From the NCBI GenBank assembly GCA_902767195.1, contig CACXGS010000271.1:1-12432 (forward strand): a stretch of DNA of 12,432 bases. The letters run 5' to 3'. Positions within the stretch are counted from its first letter, which is position 1. Every line of letters begins with the position of its first letter. The notes under the pieces were generated by a model. It did not search any database and was not told the DNA's origin. It saw only the letters and a list, made by a program, of their open reading frames with translations. A program made the translations under genes and the position numbers. Source of the DNA: an uncultured Lachnospiraceae bacterium (GTDB lineage Bacteria; Bacillota_A; Clostridia; Lachnospirales; Lachnospiraceae). Shown here in pieces: positions 6,918 to 12,432 of the stretch.

Positions 6918-8108
6918 AACCGGGATGACAGCAAGAGTACAGACTTTACAAAAATAGCATGGGATGCACTATACGATGCGGTTGATAACACTTATTTTAT
7001 GGATAAAGATGCGGACCTGATCTACACCGCACTTCAGAAAAGATTGAGATTTATTTCTTTTGGGGAGTACCTGCAGAGATATATCTACCGTAAGGCTTGT
7101 TTGACAGAGCCCTTTGGGAGTGTCCCGCTAAAGACATACCAGATGATCATCAGGGGAGCGTTCTCTGATAACAATACGCCGAAGTCGTTTGAACTGACGA
7201 CAGCAAAACTAAGCGCACTGTCCAAAAACTGGCTCACCCAGCAGACAGTGAAGCGGAAAGTTGTGTTTTTGCTCGGATTTGGACTTGCGATGAGTGCCGA
7301 GGATGTCAATGAGTTTTTGACAAAGGCTTTACGGGAACAGGGTATCAACGCGAAAGATCCATTTGAAGTGATCTGCTGGTACTGCTATAAAAACGGATAC
7401 GGCTATCCGAAGTTTGAGAAGCTATGGCAGATCTATTGTGATACGCCTCCTGATTCTCTCGATGTAAAGCTGCTTTACTCGGATCTCACATTTGGCGCCA
7501 GAACCGCTTTACATAGTATCCATAGTGATGCTGCATTAATCACGTTTGTTTCGAAGCTGAAAGCTCCTGATCAAAAGCCGCAGCAGAGTGTGACCGCGAG
7601 AAAGTGTTTCAATGAACTGTTTGACCGCGCCCGGGAGCTGGTGGCAGATGTTTATAATGAAGAAGAAACGGAACGCCGCGGAAAGAGAGTTTATACGCGC
7701 GACGATATCACGGAGAGTGACCTGGAACATATGATCTCTTCGGCGATCCCTGTTGACCGGCATGGAAACCTGACTCCAGGCAGGGCATCAAAACTTAATG
7801 CCCAGTTTGCAGGAAAACGGTTCAGCAGGCAGCATATCAGCAAGATACTGGCAGGAAGATCCGAGGTGACGCGCTTTGACCTGATCACACTGAACTTCTT
7901 TGTTTATTCATATACGCTTGATGCGTATCCAAATGTAAAGACGAGATACATATCGTTTGTTGAATCGACAAACAGGATCCTTGAGCAGTGTTTCTTGGGG
8001 GAGCTGTACGTCAGCAACCCATACGAGTGCTTCATTCTCATGTGTATTCTTTCTGAAGACCCGCTGGGCACTTACGCTGATGTCTGGGAGATATCATATA
8101 ATCAATGA
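6915..8108 (+). CDS. Unrecognised cytoplasmic protein with C-terminal HTH-like segment, partner of the kinase gene
   Basis: Starting at the TTG at 6915 the product has 397 residues, with no signal peptide or membrane helix. It looks mostly helical. A well-ordered block, GFGLAMSAEDVNEFLTKAL then NAKDPFEVICWYCYKNGYGY (about 121-165), resembles a conserved helical core. Residues about 303-332 (FSRQHISKILAGRSEVTRFD, then LITLNFFVYS) have the spacing of an XRE-type helix-turn-helix, preceded by TPGRASKLNAQFAGKR. The C-terminus ends LGTYADVWEISY. I do not recognise the family. The gene lies 73 bases before the LRR kinase with no terminator between, so the two are likely co-transcribed. A role as an effector, adaptor or DNA-binding target of the kinase is inference. 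Ser/Thr content in the first 15 residues could offer phosphosites. Confidence 0.8.
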   Translation: MNRDDSKSTDFTKIAWDALYDAVDNTYFMDKDADLIYTALQKRLRFISFGEYLQRYIYRKACLTEPFGSVPLKTYQMIIRGAFSDNNTPKSFELTTAKLSALSKNWLTQQTVKRKVVFLLGFGLAMSAEDVNEFLTKALREQGINAKDPFEVICWYCYKNGYGYPKFEKLWQIYCDTPPDSLDVKLLYSDLTFGARTALHSIHSDAALITFVSKLKAPDQKPQQSVTARKCFNELFDRARELVADVYNEEETERRGKRVYTRDDITESDLEHMISSAIPVDRHGNLTPGRASKLNAQFAGKRFSRQHISKILAGRSEVTRFDLITLNFFVYSYTLDAYPNVKTRYISFVESTNRILEQCFLGELYVSNPYECFILMCILSEDPLGTYADVWEISYNQ

Positions 8109-8181
8109 GTGATAATGATTGTTCGATGACTCAACACACTAAAAAACATTCCATGATAAAAGACAACGAGGGAAAACAGTA

Positions 8182-10350
8182 ATGGGATACGATATCTTAA
8201 GCGCGGCATGGCCGGAATGGAGGACCGTCAGGCGGATTAACAGGGGGTCCTTCGGTGTAGTGTATGAAGCTGTCCGCACGGATCACGGCGTAGAGAGCAG
8301 AGCAGCGATCAAAGTGATCTCCATTCCCAGGGATGAATCCGAGATTGATTCTCTCCTCGCCACGGGCCTTTCTGCTGAGGCGTCCAGAACTTATCTCCAG
8401 CAGGTTGTAAATGATTTTGTCAACGAGATCCGGCTCATGGAGACCTTTAAGGGATCCCAGAATATCGTGAGTGTCGAGGACTATAAAGTAGTCGAAAAGA
8501 TGGATCGGGTAGGCTGGGATATTTATATCCGCATGGAACTCCTTACCCCGCTTAATGTCTATATCAGTGATAAAATGCTGCCGGAACAGGAGGTCATCAA
8601 ACTTGGCTGCGATATCTGCTCAGCGCTTCAAAGGTGCGCGCAGCGTAACGTGATCCATCGCGATATAAAGCCAGACAATATCTTTATCAATGACTTTGGT
8701 GATTTCAAGCTCGGCGATTTTGGCATTGCAAGAAAGCTGGAGAATATTACCGGCGGGCTTTCCCAGAAAGGTACATACAATTATATGGCCCCCGAGGTGG
8801 AAAAAGGGAACCGTTATGATTCGACGGTTGACATTTATTCCCTGGGCATTGTTCTTTACTGGCTGATGAACAATAAGCGGCTGCCGTTTTTAAACCCGCA
8901 GCAGCAGCTGATCAGCCCGCAAGATCTGGCAGTTGCAAACAGGAGAAGATTGGACGGCGAGCCTTTGCCTGTGCCGTATTATGCCTCACCGGGGATGGCG
9001 GATGTGATCCTGAAAGCGTGTGACCCTGATCCGGGAAAGCGCTTTGCGTCTGCAAAAGAGATGAAAAAGGCGCTGTTGCGTGTAGCAAAAGGAAGATATG
9101 GTGAGGGATATACTGTATCTGAGGATACGACGTTCTTTCAGAACCCCGCACCTTTCACGGGCGCGGGGGAAACAAGCCCTGCGTTTGAGCTGCAACAAGG
9201 AGCAGCAACATACGAGATCGACTTTGAGGAAGAAATCAGGTCCAGAAAACAACGAATGTTAACTGCCATTCTTATTCTTCTTTTCTTCATTCTAGGAGGA
9301 TCATTTGCTGCCTGGGGCATTATGTCTGCAAAGACTTCCGGTGAGAATAAAAACATGGAAGACGCAGATCCTTTAGAAACAGAGACTGTCGAAGAGTATA
9401 AAGACGAGGAAACAACGGCTGATATAGAAAAAGAGACTGCCGGTTTAAATGAAGACAGGGAACCCGCGGAAGTTCCGGAGAATGAGACTGATGAGAATGA
9501 CGACCTGGTAGGTTCAGGTGCAGAAGGAGCTGCTGTTATATATGAGCCTGAAATAAAGTGGAATGATCCGGTATTGGAAGAACGGATAAGAGCTGTTACC
9601 GGAATTGATACTTCTGCTTTTTCGGCAAAAGATGCGGAGCAGGTTAAGGAGCTGGATCTGTCAACATACGAGAACGCGTCCGCTTCCGAGAAGATCAGTG
9701 ATATCGGAGCATTAACGTACTTTACGAACCTTGAATCATTAAATCTGGAAGGGAACAGTATAGAAGATATCAGCGCCCTTTCCAACTTGACTAACCTGCA
9801 GTATCTTTCTATTCGTGCTAATAAGGTTTGGAACCTTGATCCTGTATCAGGGTTATATAATCTCGATACGTTTGATTTCAGCGATAATTATGTCAGTGAT
9901 CTCAATGCTTTGAGCAGCTTAACCAGTCTGCAGGAATTACGGTTTGGAGGGAATGATGTCGGAGATATTTCTGCACTCTCCGGTTTAACTAATCTTTCCA
10001 TATTACGTTTCAGCGATAATCATGTCGAGAATCTGGCGCCGCTGATGAATATGTCGCATCTCACGGTCTTGCGCTTCAGCGACAACAACGTCAGCAGTAT
10101 CAGCGTACTGTCGAATCTTACGGAGCTTAGAGAATTATGGTTTTACACCAATAATGTTGAAGACATAACCGCCTTGTCAAACTTAACAGAATTGGAATAT
10201 CTGTATATGGGCGGGAATAATGTCCGCGATATTAGCGCCCTGCTAAACCTGTATAATCTAAAAGAACTCGACCTTAATGGAAATAATGTGGATCAGGCGC
10301 AGATCAATCAAATAAAGGCGGCAGTACCTGAGTGTAGTATTAAGTGGTGA
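8182..10350 (+). CDS. Membrane Ser/Thr protein kinase with extracellular internalin-type leucine-rich repeats
   Basis: The product is 722 residues. The kinase domain spans about 10-300: nucleotide loop INRGSFGVVY (19-28), ATP lysine K44 in AIK, likely helix-C glutamate E82, catalytic HRDIKPDN (159-166), DFG (179-181), APE (203-205) and D217 in DIYSLG. All catalytic residues are present, so it should be active. The first glycine of the loop is Asn20. The activation loop has Thr190, Ser194 and Thr198 as possible autophosphorylation sites. One membrane helix lies at about 359-380 after basic RSRKQR, placing the kinase inside. An acidic spacer (385-445) leads to a cap (455-510) and nine gap-free 22-residue LRRs (511-708). 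Most bacterial PknB/Stk-type receptor kinases carry PASTA domains here instead. The LRRs probably bind a protein or wall ligand. GAGGG precedes the ATG. The gene probably forms an operon with the 6915 gene. Confidence 0.95.
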   Translation: MGYDILSAAWPEWRTVRRINRGSFGVVYEAVRTDHGVESRAAIKVISIPRDESEIDSLLATGLSAEASRTYLQQVVNDFVNEIRLMETFKGSQNIVSVEDYKVVEKMDRVGWDIYIRMELLTPLNVYISDKMLPEQEVIKLGCDICSALQRCAQRNVIHRDIKPDNIFINDFGDFKLGDFGIARKLENITGGLSQKGTYNYMAPEVEKGNRYDSTVDIYSLGIVLYWLMNNKRLPFLNPQQQLISPQDLAVANRRRLDGEPLPVPYYASPGMADVILKACDPDPGKRFASAKEMKKALLRVAKGRYGEGYTVSEDTTFFQNPAPFTGAGETSPAFELQQGAATYEIDFEEEIRSRKQRMLTAILILLFFILGGSFAAWGIMSAKTSGENKNMEDADPLETETVEEYKDEETTADIEKETAGLNEDREPAEVPENETDENDDLVGSGAEGAAVIYEPEIKWNDPVLEERIRAVTGIDTSAFSAKDAEQVKELDLSTYENASASEKISDIGALTYFTNLESLNLEGNSIEDISALSNLTNLQYLSIRANKVWNLDPVSGLYNLDTFDFSDNYVSDLNALSSLTSLQELRFGGNDVGDISALSGLTNLSILRFSDNHVENLAPLMNMSHLTVLRFSDNNVSSISVLSNLTELRELWFYTNNVEDITALSNLTELEYLYMGGNNVRDISALLNLYNLKELDLNGNNVDQAQINQIKAAVPECSIKW
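9712..10305 (+). repeat. Nine tandem 22-residue leucine-rich repeats
   Basis: The repeats start at residues 511, 533, 555, 577, 599, 621, 643, 665 and 687 of the kinase without a single length change. The consensus is Lx-x-LT-x-L-x-x-L-x-F-x-x-N-x-V-x-D-I-x-A, the internalin/SDS22 type. The strand position is often Phe (RFSDN, RFGGN) instead of Leu. Confidence 0.9.
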
Positions 10351-10405
10351 TATCTAAAAAAGTGCATATATATCTCAAGAACGTCATATAATGCAATGCT
10401 GATTA

Positions 10406-10445
10406 TCAAGACCCGGTTAACATCGGGCCTTGAGTGCGTTTGTTC
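10406..10445 (+). terminator. Candidate terminator after the kinase gene
   Basis: TCAAG-A-CCCG (10406-10415) pairs with CGGG-C-CTTGA (10424-10433), with one A/C mismatch and an 8-base loop. The following sequence is only moderately T-rich (GTGCGTTTGTTCTTCTTT), so termination may be partial. It lies 56 bases after the kinase stop. Confidence 0.5.
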
Positions 10446-10560
10446 TTCTTTAGAGTAAAACTCAAAATACAAACTATTAGGTGTCTCTGGCTATTATACG
10501 ATTATGAGCAGAACCATTATGTGGTTTATGAAAAGACAGCTCGATCATGTCAGTCATACA

Positions 10561-10606
10561 TGTACGAAATAGTTCCAGAACAACTGAATATGATTACGAC
10601 ATGAAT
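10561..10606 (+). promoter_or_regulatory. Candidate promoter/operator of the wall-repeat protein gene
   Basis: TGTACGAAATAGTT (10561-10574) is followed by TATGAT (10589-10594), a good -10 at the same spacing as at 2692/2717. AACTGAATAT (10582-10591) and CATGAAT (10600-10606) are shared with the 6067 upstream region. The implied leader is about 36 bases. Confidence 0.55.
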
Positions 10607-10636
10607 GACAGGAAGTATTTCACAGGAGGAGCATAA

Positions 10637-12432
10637 ATGAAGACAAGAAGAGCAACCGCCTCTTTCGGGGCATTGTTCCTGAGTGCTGTCCTGGCAGTGT
10701 CTGCTATTCCCGCAGGCACGGTCACAGCTGCAGAGAACAACGAGGATCCCGCCATTGAGCAGGAAGCAATAGAGGAAACGGAAGAGGAGTCTGCCGGATC
10801 GACTGAAGAAGACGCACAGACAGACAAGGGAGAGTCCCTTGAGGGGCAGACAGTAGACGGCGATCCCGACAGCTCAGTCTCAGAAGACATAGAAGAAAGC
10901 AAGGAGGAGCCCACTAACGAAGAGCTGGAAACAGACAGCCCGAAAGCAACTGAAGACGAGGAGATCGTCACGCCTGCAGCACAGGATGATACAGCCGGGG
11001 ACGAAACGAGCAAAGATGAAACACCTGATGTAGTGCTCGCGGAAGACGCTGGAAAAAAGGCTGAAGAAGCTGTCACCACAGATGAGGAAGAGCCTGCTGC
11101 CGAGGACGATGATATCGCAGCATCCGTAGATGATGAGGCAGAGGAAGCTCCCGGAGAGGCCGCCGAGGCTGATGTGCCAGAAGCCCCGGCTGACGACCTT
11201 GCTGAGCCTTCCCTTGCAGAAGGTGTGGAAGAAGCCGCAGAGGCTGATGTACCGACGTCTCCCGCAGCGGATATGGAAGAGACTGTCGAGGACGATGCGG
11301 AAGTTCCGGCGGTCGATGCAGCTGAGCCGGAAATTACGGATGACGCCGCAGATAAAGCCGGAACGGAAGAAGAGACGGCCAAGGAAGCGCCGGCTGCGCC
11401 TGCAAAGGCAGCAGCGCCTAAGGAAGAGACCGTCCTCATGACTGGCACGGTCATAAGCACAAAGACCGACACAAAGACTTCCGCCAAGCCGGCTGCCAAG
11501 AAAGGTTGGAAGACAGAAAGCGGCGCCCGCTATTATTACGTAAACGGCGTGAAGGCGACCGGGATCAAAACGATCGGCGGCAAAAAGTACGTCTTTGGTG
11601 CAGACGGGAAACTTGTAAAGAACGACTTTGCGACGATCGGCAGCAAGAAGGTGTACGCAAACAAGAAGGGCGTTCTGCAAACCGGCTGGAAAACGATAGG
11701 GGGAAAGAAGTATTACTTCAAGAAGAACGGCGCTGCCAGCAAGGGCATCGTGACAATCAAAGGAAAGAAGTATTACTTTACCTGGAAGGGTGTTCTTCGC
11801 AGATCCGGCAAGGTACAGGTCGGCAAGAACGTCTATAAGATCAGTAAAAAGGGAGTCCTCACCAAGATCGGCACGGCAAAACTCAAGAAGGGCTGGAAGA
11901 GCGAAGAAGGGGCACGCTTCTACTATGTTAAAGGAAAGCGTGTCACCGGTGTTAAAAAGATCAAAGGGAAAAAGTACCTCTTCGATGCAGACGGAAGGCT
12001 CCGTAAGAACGCATGGGTCACCGTCAAGGGAAAGACTTACCATTCCAACAAGAAAGGACTGGTCCAGACCGGCCTTAAAAAGATTGGCGGGAAGTATTAT
12101 CTTCTCAGCAAGTCCGGTGTCATGCAGACCGGTTTTAAAACTACAGGCGGTAAGAAGTATTATTTCGATAATACCGGAGAACGCAGATCCGGCTGGGTCA
12201 CCGTAAATGGAAAGAAATACTACCTCTTGCCCTCCGTCACGACAGGAAAGACAAAGATCGGCGGCGGATGGTATTGCTTCGGAAGCGACGGTATCATGCA
12301 GACCGGAAGGGTAGAGCAGAACGGAAAGACCTATTATTACGGGGGCGACGGAAAACTCATCACCTCCGGAAACGTCACGATCGGCGGCATCACCTATCCC
12401 GTAAAGGACGACGGCACACTGGGGACCGGAGC
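10637..12432 (+). CDS. Secreted cell-wall-binding repeat protein with long acidic spacer (partial, continues past the right edge)
   Basis: 598 residues are visible and the frame is still open. A signal peptide (MKTRR, hydrophobic to about 27, cleavage near VTA at 31) is followed by some 235 residues very rich in Glu, Asp, Ala, Pro and Thr with no fold, probably a wall-spanning spacer. From about residue 288 come lysine- and tyrosine-rich repeats of the choline/glucan-binding type (GWKTIGGKKYYF, VQTGLKKIGGKYYL), about 20 residues each. Such repeats anchor proteins to teichoic acid choline or to glucans. A larger unit of 129 residues is repeated: KKGWK at 11498 and again at 11885. No catalytic domain is seen; one may lie downstream. 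AGGAGG (10624-10629) fixes the ATG at 10637. The gene is visibly more GC-rich than the other secreted-protein genes here. Long antisense frames over it are a by-product of its codon use. Confidence 0.9.
   Translation, partial: MKTRRATASFGALFLSAVLAVSAIPAGTVTAAENNEDPAIEQEAIEETEEESAGSTEEDAQTDKGESLEGQTVDGDPDSSVSEDIEESKEEPTNEELETDSPKATEDEEIVTPAAQDDTAGDETSKDETPDVVLAEDAGKKAEEAVTTDEEEPAAEDDDIAASVDDEAEEAPGEAAEADVPEAPADDLAEPSLAEGVEEAAEADVPTSPAADMEETVEDDAEVPAVDAAEPEITDDAADKAGTEEETAKEAPAAPAKAAAPKEETVLMTGTVISTKTDTKTSAKPAAKKGWKTESGARYYYVNGVKATGIKTIGGKKYVFGADGKLVKNDFATIGSKKVYANKKGVLQTGWKTIGGKKYYFKKNGAASKGIVTIKGKKYYFTWKGVLRRSGKVQVGKNVYKISKKGVLTKIGTAKLKKGWKSEEGARFYYVKGKRVTGVKKIKGKKYLFDADGRLRKNAWVTVKGKTYHSNKKGLVQTGLKKIGGKYYLLSKSGVMQTGFKTTGGKKYYFDNTGERRSGWVTVNGKKYYLLPSVTTGKTKIGGGWYCFGSDGIMQTGRVEQNGKTYYYGGDGKLITSGNVTIGGITYPVKDDGTLGTG
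11498..12432 (+). repeat. Wall-binding repeat array with 129-residue super-repeat
   Basis: Units of about 20 residues carry the pattern GW-x-T-hydrophobic-x-G-K-K-Y-Y-F-x-x-x-G. A longer period is visible: KKGWKTESGARYYYV (from 11498) recurs as KKGWKSEEGARFYYV (from 11885), 387 bases later, and homology continues downstream. The two copies differ at many DNA positions, so the duplication is old and under protein-level selection. Confidence 0.75.

Noticed and set aside
8090..8135. ATCAT/ATGAT dyad between the HTH-like gene and the kinase gene
   Set aside because: Short, AT-rich and without a T tract. It does not argue against an operon.
9138..9785. Minus-strand frame of 215 codons, Ser-rich
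   Set aside because: It is the shadow of the acidic spacer and cap of the kinase.
10594..11499. Long minus-strand open frame, 301 codons, almost all Ser and Ala
   Set aside because: It is the reverse reading of the Glu/Ala-rich spacer of the wall protein. It has no ribosome binding site and a meaningless composition.
10880..12043. Minus-strand open frame of 387 codons
   Set aside because: It is antisense to the wall protein, rich in Cys/Phe/Leu from reversed Lys and Gly codons, with no domain seen.

Overview
The window looks like a piece of a Gram-positive, low-to-moderate GC Firmicutes chromosome, most likely a gut or rumen Clostridium of the Lachnospiraceae type. The grounds are strong AAGGAGG-type ribosome binding sites, occasional TTG starts, lysine-rich secreted proteins, a choline/glucan-binding-type wall repeat protein, paired WYL regulators and a eukaryotic-type Ser/Thr kinase. 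The taxon is inferred from style; there is no rRNA or other marker here.

Layout. Positions 1-2317 (minus strand) hold a two-gene, translationally coupled unit. It encodes a zinc-ribbon/one-TM protein with a duplicated outer domain, then an FHA-ABC ATPase cut by the left edge just after its Walker A motif. A 491-base divergent control region (2318-2808) separates this unit from a plus-strand secreted protein with a C-terminal SH3-like domain (2809-3666). Next come WYL-type regulators. The first is broken into a winged-helix part (3767-4372) and a WYL part (about 4381-4953) by at least two lesions. The second is intact (4980-5924). Another small secreted basic protein follows (6067-6744) and ends in a clear terminator. 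Then come an unrecognised 397-residue protein with an HTH-like segment (6915-8108), and a 722-residue membrane Ser/Thr kinase whose outer part is nine gap-free 22-residue leucine-rich repeats (8182-10350). The right end is a secreted protein with a long acidic spacer and lysine-rich wall-binding repeats, cut by the right edge (10637 onward).

How the parts may work together (inference). The kinase has a cytoplasmic catalytic domain and an external LRR sensor, an unusual bacterial receptor-kinase layout. The FHA-ABC protein carries a phosphopeptide-binding fold and could be a partner or substrate reader. Three transcription units (zinc-ribbon/FHA-ABC, the SH3 secreted protein, the wall-repeat protein) share a 14-base element, TGYACGAAATARTY. 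In each case a -10-like hexamer lies at exactly the same distance, which suggests one envelope regulon. Other short blocks tie the upstream region of the 6067 gene to those of the 2809 and 10637 genes. A WYL or HTH product from this window is a candidate regulator. No PP2C-type phosphatase, tRNA, rRNA, transposase, CRISPR array or origin was seen.
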